This document shows, piece after piece, positions 42,907 through 53,021 of a stretch of DNA of 64,000 nt. The notes under the pieces are model-generated. The model searched no databases. It worked only from the letters and a program-made list of their open reading frames with translations, and was not told the origin of the DNA. Where the stretch lies: positions 16,919-80,918 of the forward strand of contig NZ_JPWA01000024.1 in assembly GCF_003326475.1 (NCBI RefSeq), given 5' to 3'. Source of the DNA: Thalassospira xianhensis MCCC 1A02616 (GTDB taxonomy: Bacteria > Pseudomonadota > Alphaproteobacteria > Rhodospirillales > Thalassospiraceae). The first letter of the stretch is position 1; each line of letters opens with the position of its first letter. The position numbers and the translations under genes are program-made.

Positions 42907-44574
42907 GTGTCAATTGCCCCGGACGTCGTCGCCACAGCAGCACTGGCGCGTGACGGCATTATATTTATCGGTTCGTCCGATCTTAAAATCGTTCATGCGA
43001 ACCCGGTTGCGGTTAATCTTTTTAACGCATCGAAATCCGCGTTGCGTGACGGCACCGAAATCAAACAGTTCCTTGCATTTCTGGCGAAAAATGCTGAATT
43101 CGCCTCGGGTGATGGTGTTGGAGCCGTACGCGAGACGCTTGGCCTGATTTCCGAGAAAGCAGCCAAGGCGGATTTACCTGCGTTCCAGACGGGCGGCAAA
43201 AAAGTCACCTGGCGCAAGGCCGAAGGTCCCGAAGGTCTGACGGCTCTGGTCTTTCGCGAAGCGGGCAAGGCCGAGGAACTCGCCAGGGCTTTGTCCGATC
43301 ACAAGATTTTCATCCAGCATCTGATCGACGTTCTGCCGATCCCGGTTTACCTTAAAAATCTGGATGGTGTGATTAACCGCTGCAATGAAGCGTTTGCGGA
43401 GTTGATTGGCCACGAACCCAAAAAGGTGATCGGTAGCAAACTTGCCGATGTCGCTTCCAAGCCCTTGGTCGCGCAGATTACCGATTACGAAGCACCGCTA
43501 CTGATATCCGAAGGGCATGTGCGGCACGAAATCGATTTCGAAATGGATGGTGTTGAAAAATCTGCATTGTTCGCTGTTGCAAGTCTGAAAGGTCCAAGTG
43601 GTTCCATTGCCGGGACCATCGGTTCGCTGATTGATGTGACATCGCTGAAACGCGCGCAGGCCGAAGTGGCTGCCGCGGCGCAACGTTTGACGGGATTGCT
43701 TGAAAAAGCCCCTATTGGTGTTGGCATATCCAGCCGGGACGGTGGTGAGTTCCGGTTCTTCAACAAAATGTTCGGCAACCTTCTGGCATTGAACAGTGAC
43801 GATACGATGCCAACCGATACTGTTCTTCTTTCGGAACGTTACCGTGAGAAAAGCCTGCGGGACATGGATATGCTCGGTGAATTGCAGGATGTTGAACTTC
43901 GTATTCGTCGCCCGGCGGATTCCGACGCAAGATGGCTTAAAACATCCATGGAGCCACTCACGTTCGAAGGACAGGAATCTGTTCTTTGGTGGCTAAGCGA
44001 CATCACCAAGCAGAAACTCGCTGCGCGTGAGTTACAGAACAAGGCGAATAACGATGAACTGACCGGTCTGGCCAACCGGGCGCGCTATATGCAGAAGCTT
44101 TCGCAGTGCGAGACGGTTCTGCGCGGCACAAATACCGCGGCGTCGATCTTCCTGCTTGATCTGGATGGCTTTAAGGCGGTCAACGATACTTTGGGGCATG
44201 CCGCGGGTGACTGGGTTCTTGTCGAGACAGCGAAGCGTCTTAAACGGGTTGCACGTCGCGCGGAGGAAGTGGCTCGCCTAGGCGGGGACGAGTTCACCCT
44301 ATTCTTCATTAACAAGGGTGGTGAAAGGGAAATGGCCACTCTGGCTGATGAGATCATCGCCGAGATTTCCAAACCCTATGTGTGGGAGGGAAATGCCTGT
44401 GATATCGGTGCATCTATCGGTTTTACCGTTTTTGATGCCGGTTATTGCGACATGAACGAACAATTGCGCCGTGCGGACAAGGCCATGTACGAGGCCAAGG
44501 CCGCAGGCAAGGGACAGGCATGTTTTTATCGGCCGGAACTTGAACCTGATCTGCATCGAGATGAGACTGCCTGA
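42907..44574 (+). CDS. PAS-domain diguanylate cyclase
   Basis: 555 residues from a GTG at 42907. About three PAS-like regions (12-60, 135-250, 260-370) feed a GGDEF domain (about 378-540) that makes c-di-GMP. The active site is intact: NNDELTGLANRARY, LDLDGFKAVNDTLGH and LGGDEF (459-463). The product-inhibition site RxxD is RAEE here, so feedback control is probably absent. No membrane segment, so a cytosolic sensor. It makes the messenger that the EAL protein at 25532 destroys. The start is uncertain; the ribosome site is weak. Confidence 0.88.
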   Translation: MSIAPDVVATAALARDGIIFIGSSDLKIVHANPVAVNLFNASKSALRDGTEIKQFLAFLAKNAEFASGDGVGAVRETLGLISEKAAKADLPAFQTGGKKVTWRKAEGPEGLTALVFREAGKAEELARALSDHKIFIQHLIDVLPIPVYLKNLDGVINRCNEAFAELIGHEPKKVIGSKLADVASKPLVAQITDYEAPLLISEGHVRHEIDFEMDGVEKSALFAVASLKGPSGSIAGTIGSLIDVTSLKRAQAEVAAAAQRLTGLLEKAPIGVGISSRDGGEFRFFNKMFGNLLALNSDDTMPTDTVLLSERYREKSLRDMDMLGELQDVELRIRRPADSDARWLKTSMEPLTFEGQESVLWWLSDITKQKLAARELQNKANNDELTGLANRARYMQKLSQCETVLRGTNTAASIFLLDLDGFKAVNDTLGHAAGDWVLVETAKRLKRVARRAEEVARLGGDEFTLFFINKGGEREMATLADEIIAEISKPYVWEGNACDIGASIGFTVFDAGYCDMNEQLRRADKAMYEAKAAGKGQACFYRPELEPDLHRDETA

Positions 44575-44620
44575 CGCGGATGTCGGTAATAAGATTTTGT
44601 TTGGGGCGGGGGGGACTTGT

Positions 44621-46194
44621 TCATTCCGCCTCTTTCCTTTGTTGCCCGGTCGTGGTTGCCGGATCGATGCCCAGCGTATCCATCAGCGGACCAAGATATC
44701 GGGCGTACGGGTGCAAGGCACCGATGCTGCTGCGATAGATCGGTTGCCGAACCTGCAAGGTGCTGTGTGTCCGGATTTGGCGTCTGTTTTCATAGAATGT
44801 CAGACAGGCATCATCCCATGGAATCCCGTGAAAGTGATAAGGTGGCGGGCTTGTCCCTCAAGGTCATTGACGATGTCTTCGTAATCGACCTCTATAAAGC
44901 GATGAGCGGGTAGAATGTTTCGCCACTGGTCCATGAATTTCAGGTAGCTGTTGTAAAATGCGCCGAGTTCCATTTGGTGGTAGCTGAAATTCTGGGCACT
45001 TCCGAAACGTCGAGTGTAACAGGAAAAACAGGTATCCATCGCAGCGCGGCGGCAATGGATAATCCGGGGGTCCGGACGCATCAGCGCAATCAGACCCACC
45101 CGAGTGAAATTTGCAGGCATCTTGTCGATAATGCGTTTGACGGGCGTGCTTTTCATGGTGCCAGAACCAGCTTTGACCCTTGCCCGCACTTCTTTGCGAT
45201 AGATGGTGCCGAGTGTCTGAATAAACGCGCCGCTGAATTTAAGAACCTCGTCACGAAGCTGGCCGTGTTTAACCTGATGTTCGATCAGGGCATCCTGATG
45301 ATAACCAAGTGTGTCAAGTTCACCTGCTCCGTACATTTCCGGGTGAGATGCCAGAATTTGTTCGACCAGTGTCGTTCCGGATCGCGGCATACCGACGACG
45401 AAAACATGTTGTGGCAGATCACCCTTTTCATCCGGGGTTTGCAGATCGGAAAATGAAAGGCCGCCTTGGTAATGCCAAGGACGTTTTCGATGGTTTGCGG
45501 GGAATATTGAATGTTCCGACGCTTGATGCGGTTGCCGTCATTCAATGCTTTCATTGCGGCATCAATTTCGCCGTGTTCCATATGATTTTTGGCCAGACCA
45601 AACAGCAATAGTTCCTTTTGCCCGTCGGGAATGCTCTCAAAGGACCGTGATCTGGTTTTGTTGATCATTACCTGCCGGGACGGGTGGTCTGCCGAAGCTC
45701 TGTCGATCAGGGTCAGGCAATGCCATGCGCGGATATGGCCGGAATGCCGTGCAAGGACATCTTTGAATATCGCGCGTTTCAGAAATGGTCCCGCCTGTCG
45801 TGCCGTTATTGCCGGTCAGGAAAATGCCCATTTGCAGCAACAGTTTCGGATCAAGCGGTTTGCGTTTTAGCGCTTGGGTCAGAACGGTTTTTGCCGGTGC
45901 GGTATAGCCAGAATTGCTCAGAATGGCGGATAGATCGGTAAAGTAAACCGTTTGTGGATCAAAACTGCTGCACGCCTTTTCAAGATCACGAATCGCATCA
46001 AGGGCATTACCATCCTGATGATGCATCAGGGCACTGATATGAAGGGCCTCGGGCAGGTCGGGCTTCTCTTTCAGCAAGCGGTAACACAGCTTGCGTGCCT
46101 TTCGGCGATGTCCATTGGTCCACTGATTTTGGATTTCGGAGATGGTCTTGGTCGTCGTTGTCGTTGGGTGATGCTCTGCTATCCGATTTGACAT
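44621..46194 (-). pseudogene. Broken TPR-domain sulfotransferase
   Basis: A minus-strand gene of about 520 codons that needs three frame changes. The TPR part starts at 46194 (MSNRIAEHHP) and runs to LLLQMGIFLTGNN. Near 45795-45815 the frame shifts and continues as GPFLKRAIFKDVLARHSGHI ... LLLFGLAKNHMEHGEIDAAM. Near 45450-45465 it shifts back to give FSDLQTPDEKGDLPQHVFVV then GMPRSGTTLVEQI. Near 44815-44825 a third shift is needed to reach the normal end, WDDACLTFYENRR ... LQVRQPIYRSSIGAL. Each piece aligns with the sulfotransferase family, so the gene once worked. A sequencing fault is possible but unlikely at three places in one gene. Confidence 0.88.
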
Positions 46195-46279
46195 CAGTTT
46201 TTCCGGGCTTGTGGGCAGGTGCTGTGTATAAACACGCTTGCTGACGGAAAAACTGGCGGTCGGGATAAAACAAAAGCGA

Positions 46280-46313
46280 CAAACAAAAACGCCCGGCACA
46301 TGGCCGGGCGTTT
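46280..46313 (-). terminator. Terminator of glnBA
   Basis: AAACGCCCGGC (46287-46297) pairs with GCCGGGCGTTT (46303-46313). On the minus strand the stem is followed by a T-rich run (TTGTTTGTCG), 30 bases behind the glnA stop. Confidence 0.85.
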
Positions 46314-46343
46314 CGTGTTCGATGGTCCTTTCTGGTGAAAGGA

Positions 46344-47753
46344 TCAGCCGCTGTAGTACATGTCGAATTCGACCGGGTGCGGCGACTGTTCGAAGCGGAT
46401 AACTTCTTCCATTTTCAGAGCGATGTATGCGTCGATCAGGTCGTCGCTCATCACATCGCCTTTTTTCAGGAAGTCGCGGTCTGCGTCGAGGCTGTCAAGT
46501 GCTTCATGGAGCGAACGGCAAACGGTCGGGACTTCTTTGAGCTCTTCCGGCGGAAGGTCATAGAGGTTTTTGTCCATTGCATCGCCCGGGTGGATCTTGT
46601 TCTCGATGCCGTCAAGGCCAGCCATCAGCATTGCGGTGAATGCGAGATACGGGTTGGCAAGCGGATCAGGGAAGCGGATCTCGACGCGCTTGCCCTTCGG
46701 TGAAGCGGTATACGGGATACGGCAGGAAGCCGAACGGTTGCGAGCCGAGTAAGCCAGAAGAACCGGTGCTTCGAAGCCCGGGACCAGACGCTTGTAGGAG
46801 TTGGTCGTCGGGTTGGTGAAAGCATTCAGTGCTTTGGCGTGCTTGATGATGCCGCCGATATAGTACAGGGCGGTGTCAGACAGGTCAGCATAACCGTTAC
46901 CTGCGAACAGCGGCTTGCCTTCGTGCCAGATCGACTGGTGGGTATGCATGCCCGAACCGTTGTCACCGAAGACCGGCTTCGGCATGAAGGTTGCGGTTTT
47001 GCCATACTGGTGTGCAACCATGTGGATGCAGTATTTGTAAATCTGAACGGCGTCGGCATGCTCGATCAGGGTGCCGAATGCGATACCCAGTTCGTGCTGC
47101 GACGGTGCAACTTCGTGGTGGTGCTTTTCGCAACGCACGCCCATTTCGTTGATATAGTTGACCATTTCGGCACGGATGTCGTTGGCCGAGTCAACAGGCT
47201 GTACCGGGAAGTAGCCGCCCTTCGGACCCGGACGGTGGCCGCGGTTGCCGCCTTCGAATTCGGTACCGGTGTTGTAGGGACCTTCTTCGGAGTCCAGCTG
47301 ATAGCCCATGCCTTCGCCAGCGGTGGTCCAGCGAACGTCGTCAAACATGAAAAATTCCGGCTCTGCGCCGAAATATGCGGTGTCGCCGATACCAGCGGAT
47401 TTCATGTATGCGAGTGCGCGTTTCGCGGTCGAACGCGGGCAACGCTCGTAACCCTGGCCGGTGGCCGGTTCGATAACGTCGCAAACGATGATCAGGGTCG
47501 GCTGTGCGGTGAACGGGTCAACAACAGCAGTCGAGGGATCCGGCATCAGGATCATGTCGGATTCGTTGATTTCTTTCCAGCCAGCGATCGACGAACCATC
47601 GAACATGATGCCGTCAACAAAAACGTCTTCGTCGATCGTGCAGATGTCCTGCGCGGTGTGCTGCCATTTACCTTTGGTATCGGTAAAGCGCAGATCGACA
47701 AACTGGATGCCTTTTTCTTTGATAAGCTTAAGTACAGAAGCAGCGTCAGACAT
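46344..47753 (-). CDS. glnA: Glutamine synthetase, type I
   Basis: 469 residues, the usual GSI-beta length. ATP-dependent formation of glutamine from glutamate and ammonia, the main ammonium-assimilation step. Motifs include [26 protein letters not shown], the [13 protein letters not shown] region, and [11 protein letters not shown]. The adenylylation Tyr lies in [11 protein letters not shown] (near residue 398), so activity should be switched by GlnE. It follows glnB by 64 bases in one transcript. Confidence 0.97.
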   Translation of the reverse strand: MSDAASVLKLIKEKGIQFVDLRFTDTKGKWQHTAQDICTIDEDVFVDGIMFDGSSIAGWKEINESDMILMPDPSTAVVDPFTAQPTLIIVCDVIEPATGQGYERCPRSTAKRALAYMKSAGIGDTAYFGAEPEFFMFDDVRWTTAGEGMGYQLDSEEGPYNTGTEFEGGNRGHRPGPKGGYFPVQPVDSANDIRAEMVNYINEMGVRCEKHHHEVAPSQHELGIAFGTLIEHADAVQIYKYCIHMVAHQYGKTATFMPKPVFGDNGSGMHTHQSIWHEGKPLFAGNGYADLSDTALYYIGGIIKHAKALNAFTNPTTNSYKRLVPGFEAPVLLAYSARNRSASCRIPYTASPKGKRVEIRFPDPLANPYLAFTAMLMAGLDGIENKIHPGDAMDKNLYDLPPEELKEVPTVCRSLHEALDSLDADRDFLKKGDVMSDDLIDAYIALKMEEVIRFEQSPHPVEFDMYYSG

Positions 47754-47817
47754 GATGCAACCCTTTAAAACTCAAAATTAGTGACCGTACGATGTTCAAT
47801 GTCAGGTAACAGACCGA

Positions 47818-48219
<402 letters not shown>

Positions 48220-48224
48220 TCAAT

Positions 48225-48240
48225 TGCACGGGCCGTGCCA
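48225..48240 (-). promoter_or_regulatory. Sigma-54 promoter of glnB-glnA
   Basis: On the minus strand this reads TGGCACGGCCCGTGCA, which fits the sigma-54 -24/-12 consensus TGGCACG-N4-TTGCW at all but one fixed position. GG and GC are correctly spaced. It lies 68 bases before glnB. Nitrogen control by NtrC is expected from other proteobacteria. Confidence 0.8.
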
Positions 48241-48563
48241 GTTTTGGCCCGCACGATCATTCTAAGGAGTCTCTGCGCGAAAACCCAGCAAAACCCATGA
48301 AACTTTTAAGATTTTCTTGAATGCATGTGGTCGACTTTTAGGCATAATGTTTAAAATTTATGCAGATGGTCTGCGCTTGCCGCATTCAATGTAGCTACGA
48401 TCTATCCGTGCTTGCCTGATCAGCCTGCATCATGCGACAGAAAATACCGAAAACACGGACTATGACGGTTAAGGATGGATCATATAATCTGTCTGCCATC
48501 AGGCACATTAAGTAAAAGACCGGTTGCCACCGACCGGTATTAATATATAGAGAAGGACGCCTC
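48241..48563. other. Regulatory gap between glnB and the aminotransferase gene
   Basis: About 320 bases without a gene, AT-rich near 48300-48370. NtrC-type sites (TGC...GCA dyads) would be expected here; the best I see is the weak TGCAGATGGTCTGCG near 48361, not good enough to annotate as a site. Confidence 0.4.
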
Positions 48564-49736
48564 ATGACCGAATTTGTCGGCAATCCTCTTTTCGCTTCGG
48601 GCGGTATCACTATTTTTGAAGTGATGAATGAACTGGCCCAGAAACACAATGCCATCAATCTGGGGCAGGGAGCACCCGATACGGATGGTCCGGCCGACAT
48701 TCGTGAAGCCGCCGCAAGGGCAATGATGGAACTGTCGAACCAGTATCCGCCACTGGCCGGCGTGCCAGAGCTGCTTCAGGCGGTTGCTGATCATAACAAG
48801 CGATTTTACGACATCGAAGTCGATCCCAGGAAAGAGGTTCTTGTTGCCGTTGGGGCGACTGAGGCCCTGGCGGATGTTATCCTTGGTCTTGTGGCGCCAG
48901 GTGATGAGGTCATCCTGATCGAACCGCTTTATGACAGTTACCTTCCGATGGTGAAGCTGGCGGGGGGGATTCCCAAACTGGTGCGGGTCACTCCGCCAAG
49001 TTGGGACTTGCCGCGCGAAGAACTGGCAGCGGCGTTTTCAGATAAAACCAAGCTGATCCTGATTAACTCGCCGCAGAACCCATGTTCAAAGGTCTATGGC
49101 GATGATGAGCTGCAATTCATTGCGAATCTATGCATCAAACACGATGTCATCGCGCTGTGTGACGAAGTTTATGAACATCTGGTCTTTGATGGGCGAAGAC
49201 ACCGTCCGCTGATGACCTTCCCCGGTATGCGTGATCGCACGGTGCGGATCGGGTCGGCAGGTAAGACATTTTCGCTTACGGGGTGGAAGATTGGTTACAT
49301 CACCGCCTGCGCAGGGTTGATGGAGCCGATCAAAAAAGCCCACCAGTTCCTTGTTTTCACTGTGCCGCCGGGGCTGCAGCATGGTGTGGCCTATGGCCTG
49401 AACAAGGGCGATGATTATTTCGAAGGCTTTACGGCCGAAATGCAGGCAAAGCGCGATTTTCTGATGAAGGGGCTGAAGGAGGTCGGTTTTGGTGTTCTGG
49501 ACTCTCAGGGCACTTATTTCATCACCTGTGATTTCCGTACGCTTGGCTATGATTGCGACGATGTCGAGTTTTGCCAGATCATGATCAAGGAGGCCGGTGT
49601 TGTCGCAATTCCGGTTTCGGCTTTCTATCAGGGCAAGGATGGCGGCGTTCGCAATTTTGTACGTTTTTGCTTCTGCAAGGAAGAAGCAAAAATGTCCGAG
49701 GCCATCGGACGGATGAAGAAGGCGTTTGCAAAATAA
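48564..49736 (+). CDS. Class I/II aminotransferase (methionine/kynurenine aminotransferase-like)
   Basis: 390 residues. PLP-dependent fold type I aminotransferase: AINLGQGAPDTDGP, NQYPPLAGVPELLQAV, SPQNPCSKVY, CDEVYEHLVF and the PLP lysine in SAGKTFSLTGWKIGY. The C-terminal Arg for substrate carboxylate lies in NFVRFCFCKEE. The pattern is closest to YbdL/kynurenine aminotransferases, which use methionine and aromatic amino acids; the exact substrate is uncertain. It has its own leader and shares a terminator with the convergent rhodanese. Confidence 0.9.
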   Translation: MTEFVGNPLFASGGITIFEVMNELAQKHNAINLGQGAPDTDGPADIREAAARAMMELSNQYPPLAGVPELLQAVADHNKRFYDIEVDPRKEVLVAVGATEALADVILGLVAPGDEVILIEPLYDSYLPMVKLAGGIPKLVRVTPPSWDLPREELAAAFSDKTKLILINSPQNPCSKVYGDDELQFIANLCIKHDVIALCDEVYEHLVFDGRRHRPLMTFPGMRDRTVRIGSAGKTFSLTGWKIGYITACAGLMEPIKKAHQFLVFTVPPGLQHGVAYGLNKGDDYFEGFTAEMQAKRDFLMKGLKEVGFGVLDSQGTYFITCDFRTLGYDCDDVEFCQIMIKEAGVVAIPVSAFYQGKDGGVRNFVRFCFCKEEAKMSEAIGRMKKAFAK

Positions 49737-49760
49737 TTTAACGCTTTGCAATCAGGAAAA

Positions 49761-49784
49761 ACAGGCCAGCAATTGCTGGCCTGT
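49761..49784. terminator. Bidirectional palindromic terminator
   Basis: A perfect 24-base palindrome (ACAGGCCAGCAA then TTGCTGGCCTGT) with A-rich left and T-rich right flanks, between the aminotransferase stop (49736) and the convergent rhodanese stop (49817). Confidence 0.9.
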
Positions 49785-49816
49785 TTGGTTTGTGTTTTGT
49801 GCCCTGCCAAAGATGT

Positions 49817-50164
49817 TCAGGCGGTTTGCAATATACTTTGACCTTGCACAGGCAGTCCCGCTGCTTGCCAGTCCTGTTTGCCTTCGTGGTAATCACAAAC
49901 ATTGCTGTAACCAAGACGGGTCAGCGTTTCTGCTGCAAGGCCGGAATTGCGGCATGGCCCGCTGGCACAATAAACCACGATCGGTGATGTTTTATCAGGC
50001 AGTACCTGTGTGGCGATCTCCGCGATCAGATCGTGTGGAATATTGATCGCGCCCGGCAAATGCGCATCAAGATAATATTTCGCCGGAAGCGCCTCGATCA
50101 GAGTTGGAGCATCCGGACCAGCAAGGGCGGCTTTAAGTTCATCGCGGGTGATTTTAACAACCAT
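49817..50164 (-). CDS. Single-domain rhodanese-like sulfurtransferase
   Basis: 115 residues, one rhodanese domain. The active-site loop is VYCASGPCRNSG with catalytic Cys66 and a second Cys71. The upstream EALPAKYYLDAHLPGAINIPHD is the usual CH2A/CH2B region. It moves sulfane sulfur to an acceptor such as cyanide or a protein thiol. Divergent from the LysR gene at 50281 by about 115 bases and likely under its control. Confidence 0.92.
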   Translation of the reverse strand: MVVKITRDELKAALAGPDAPTLIEALPAKYYLDAHLPGAINIPHDLIAEIATQVLPDKTSPIVVYCASGPCRNSGLAAETLTRLGYSNVCDYHEGKQDWQAAGLPVQGQSILQTA

Positions 50165-50280
50165 CTGTCATCTCCAGTATGGGACGGGGTGTTTGATGGC
50201 TTGATTATTGATGTGCTATTTTGCGAAGTAAATTTGTGATAAAGCGCATATGATGTGTGAAAAAGCGAAAGATGATTGTG

Positions 50281-51147
50281 ATGCTGGAGTGGGATGATTT
50301 GCGGCTGGTGCTGGCTGTGGCAAGGGCACGTAGTGTGACGCAGGCCGCGCGCCAAACCAGACTGCACCATTCAACCCTGTTTCGCCGTCTTGCGGATATC
50401 GAAATGCGGTTGGGCAATAAACTGTTCGAGCGCAATCAGGGTGACTATCAGCCGACTAATGCCGGGCAGGTGGCGATTGAAACCGCCGAAAAGCTGGAAG
50501 GTGAACTGTCGGTCTTGTCGCGCAAGCTGGCAGGAACGGATATCCGCCCCAGCGGTACGGTTAGGCTGACGACCACCGATACTCTGCTTCATGCCATTCT
50601 GGCCCCGGATATTGCTGCGTTTGGCGCGGCCTTTCCCGAAATCACGGTGCAGGTCGTTACCGATAACCGTTTTTACGATTTGAACCGGCACGACGCCGAT
50701 ATTGCCATCCGCCCGGCGAACGCACCGGACGGTAGCCTCGTCGGGCGGAGAATCGGTGTAATCGCATCGGTGATCTGCGGATCGGATATTTTTGACGATC
50801 ACGAAAACGCACCCTGGATCACTTGTGATGAAAGTCTGGCGCATATCGCTGCCGCCCGATGGCGCGATAAAAACTTCGCGGATAGCCGGGTGGCATTACG
50901 CAGCAATTCGCTTTTGAATGTCGCACGTCTTGTTGATAGCGGCGCGGGCGTAGCCGTTTTGCCGTATTTTCTGGCGCGTGCTTTCGCCAATATCCAGGTG
51001 CTGGGTAAACCGATCAACGGACTGGATAATGATCTATGGGTTTTGATCCATCATGACTTGCTGGCCTTGCCGCGTATTCGCGCATTCAATGAATTCATGT
51101 TTGCACGATTGAAGGCCAAATCAGCACTGTTTGCCGGTGTTGCATGA
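50281..51147 (+). CDS. LysR-family regulator next to rhodanese gene
   Basis: 288 residues from the ATG at 50281 (in-frame starts at 50257 and 50272 are also possible). The winged helix reads LEWDDLRLVLAVARARSVTQAARQTRLHHSTLFRRLADIE, with His-Ser-Thr-Leu in place of the common SxxS recognition stretch. The effector domain follows (about 88-285). Divergent from the rhodanese gene. Its last 97 bases overlap the tail of the convergent LysR gene, so either protein's C-terminal tail is encoded opposite the other. Confidence 0.9.
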   Translation: MLEWDDLRLVLAVARARSVTQAARQTRLHHSTLFRRLADIEMRLGNKLFERNQGDYQPTNAGQVAIETAEKLEGELSVLSRKLAGTDIRPSGTVRLTTTDTLLHAILAPDIAAFGAAFPEITVQVVTDNRFYDLNRHDADIAIRPANAPDGSLVGRRIGVIASVICGSDIFDDHENAPWITCDESLAHIAAARWRDKNFADSRVALRSNSLLNVARLVDSGAGVAVLPYFLARAFANIQVLGKPINGLDNDLWVLIHHDLLALPRIRAFNEFMFARLKAKSALFAGVA

Positions 51148-52085
51148 ACAAGCTGCTCGTTATCTTCGGCGCAAATAGCATTCCTGCGGTTGAATTCTGC
51201 CTTCAGGCGGGGAACCGCATAATCGACAAAGGTGCGCACACGCGGCGTGGATAGGCGTCCCTCGGGTATGACAAGATGAACCGGGATGGGTGGTTCTTCA
51301 TCATCGGGCAGTAATATCCGCAATTCGCCCCGTTCGACATGTTCAGCAATCTGATAGGAATATGCCCGCGTAACCCCTTTTCCTTCCACGGCAGAGGGTA
51401 GGGTGCCCGCGATGCCGTTGGCGATCAGGCGGGGTGTGAAACGCACGACCCGTGGCGCACGGTCGGCAGTTCTTGAGGGGAAGGACCACCCGGTTTCGCC
51501 TAACTGGGAATTGGCAATGAATCGATGGCCGGCCAAATCCGTGATCTCGCGGATCGGTGGGCTGTTATCCAGATAAGACGGCGAAGCACACAGCAGGCGT
51601 CTGACCTCACCGACGCGGATGGCTATCATACTGGAGTCAGTCAGGTGGGCGATGCGCAATCCCACATCAATGCCTTCGTCAACAAGACTGACAATCCGAT
51701 CAAGCAGCAAAAGCTTTGCCCGAACCGTTGGATGCAGGTCAAGATAATCATCAAGTATCCGGCGCAGGATGCCAGCCCCACTGGTGATAGGGGCAGTTAC
51801 GGTCAACAGGCCGCGTGGTGCCTTTGTCTCGCTTTCTGCCAGAAGGTCGGCTTCTTCGATATCAGTGAGGATGCGACGGCATGCAGCGGCATAGCGTTCA
51901 CCCGCCTCGCTAAGACGAAGGGCACGCGTAGAACGGTGCAGCAATTGCACACCGATGTGACTTTCCAGAAATGTCAAAGCCCGCGTGACCGCAGCCGGGG
52001 ATCTGCCAAGCTTTCGTGCCGCCGCGGCAAGACTGCCTTCATCAAGGGCGGTGATGAAAACCTTCATTGCATCAATGCGATCCAT
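51051..52085 (-). CDS. LysR-family regulator next to SDR-tautomerase genes
   Basis: 344 residues, about 40 longer than usual. The standard LysR core runs to about 305 (MDRIDAMKVFITALDEGSLAAAARKLGRSPAAVTRALTFLE; effector domain 90-300; RVRTFVDYAVPRLKAEF). The last 35-40 residues (ICAEDNEQLVHATPANSADL...) are an unusual tail within the antisense overlap of the neighbour gene, suggesting a lost original stop. It is divergent from the SDR gene (52256), with 170 bases between, and probably controls it. Confidence 0.9.
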   Translation of the reverse strand: MDRIDAMKVFITALDEGSLAAAARKLGRSPAAVTRALTFLESHIGVQLLHRSTRALRLSEAGERYAAACRRILTDIEEADLLAESETKAPRGLLTVTAPITSGAGILRRILDDYLDLHPTVRAKLLLLDRIVSLVDEGIDVGLRIAHLTDSSMIAIRVGEVRRLLCASPSYLDNSPPIREITDLAGHRFIANSQLGETGWSFPSRTADRAPRVVRFTPRLIANGIAGTLPSAVEGKGVTRAYSYQIAEHVERGELRILLPDDEEPPIPVHLVIPEGRLSTPRVRTFVDYAVPRLKAEFNRRNAICAEDNEQLVHATPANSADLAFNRANMNSLNARIRGKASKS

Positions 52086-52255
52086 TGTTCGTTCCTAAAA
52101 TCGAAAGACTGAATTGCATTTTTCGCTAATTCCATCGAATAGCGCAATTAATTAAACCATTGGTAACGCTGTTGCCCAATGGGCGAATTCAAATTGCCTG
52201 AACGAAAAGTATGGCTGTGATGCCTGCATTGTTCAGTTTTGTAAGGAATGAAGTC

Positions 52256-52969
52256 ATGAGTAACGAACAGAAAGTTGCCATCATAACCGGTGCTTCCCAA
52301 GGCATTGGTGCCGGTGTTGTCAAAACTTATCGCGAACTGGGATATGCGGTCGTTGCCAACTCTCGCAACATCGCGACTAGTGCGGATAACGATGTCGTAA
52401 CTGTCGCCGGTGATATCAGTGACCCCGTGATTGCGGCAAAGATTGTTGAAACTGCCGAAGATCGTTTTGGGCGGATTGATACCCTGATCAATAATGCGGG
52501 CATTTTTATCAGCAAGCCGTTTCATGAATATTCTGCCGAAGATTTCGAGAATGTTCTGCGGGTGAATGTTGCTGGGTTTTTCCACATTACGCAGCGCGTT
52601 ATTCCCCTGATGCTCCGTCAGGGACGCGGTCATATCGTCCAGATTACAACTGGTTTGGTCCATCAGGCTTTGGCGGGGGTGCCATCCGGTTTGGCGACCC
52701 TTACAAAGGGCGGGTTGGACTCGGTAACCCGCGGGCTTGCGATTGAGTACGCCAAGCAGGGTGTTCGTGTGAACGCCATTGCGCCGGGTATCATCAAAAC
52801 ACCGATGCATGCACCCGAACATTTCGAATTCTTCGCAGGCCTTCATCCGATGGGACGAATGGGCGAGGTTGAAAACATTGCTGATGCTGTTCGTTATCTC
52901 GAACTGGCCGACTTCGTTACCGGTGAAACCCTGAATGTCGATGGTGGTCAGCACGCCGGTCGCTGGTAA
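52256..52969 (+). CDS. SDR-family protein lacking the catalytic tyrosine
   Basis: 237 residues from the ATG at 52256 (an upstream GTG/ATG start at 52211 is weaker). The Rossmann motif ITGASQGIGAG and the NNAG motif are intact. The YxxxK motif is not: Lys151 (LTKGGLDSVTRGLA) is present, but the residue four before it is Ala147, and Thr131-Thr132 stand where the catalytic Ser pair belongs. I recall a proteobacterial group with the same ALASLTKGGL pattern, so this is a subfamily trait rather than a mutation. Normal SDR redox chemistry is doubtful. It is followed at 53022 by a tautomerase. Confidence 0.88.
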   Translation: MSNEQKVAIITGASQGIGAGVVKTYRELGYAVVANSRNIATSADNDVVTVAGDISDPVIAAKIVETAEDRFGRIDTLINNAGIFISKPFHEYSAEDFENVLRVNVAGFFHITQRVIPLMLRQGRGHIVQITTGLVHQALAGVPSGLATLTKGGLDSVTRGLAIEYAKQGVRVNAIAPGIIKTPMHAPEHFEFFAGLHPMGRMGEVENIADAVRYLELADFVTGETLNVDGGQHAGRW

Positions 52970-53021
52970 TTCCGATGTTGATCCTAATTGTTGAGCCGGG
53001 CCAATGCCCAAGGAGAACAAG

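Noticed and set aside
48355..48380. Possible NtrC site TGCAGATGGTCTGCG
   Set aside because: Poor match to the NtrC dyad and far from the sigma-54 promoter; left unannotated.
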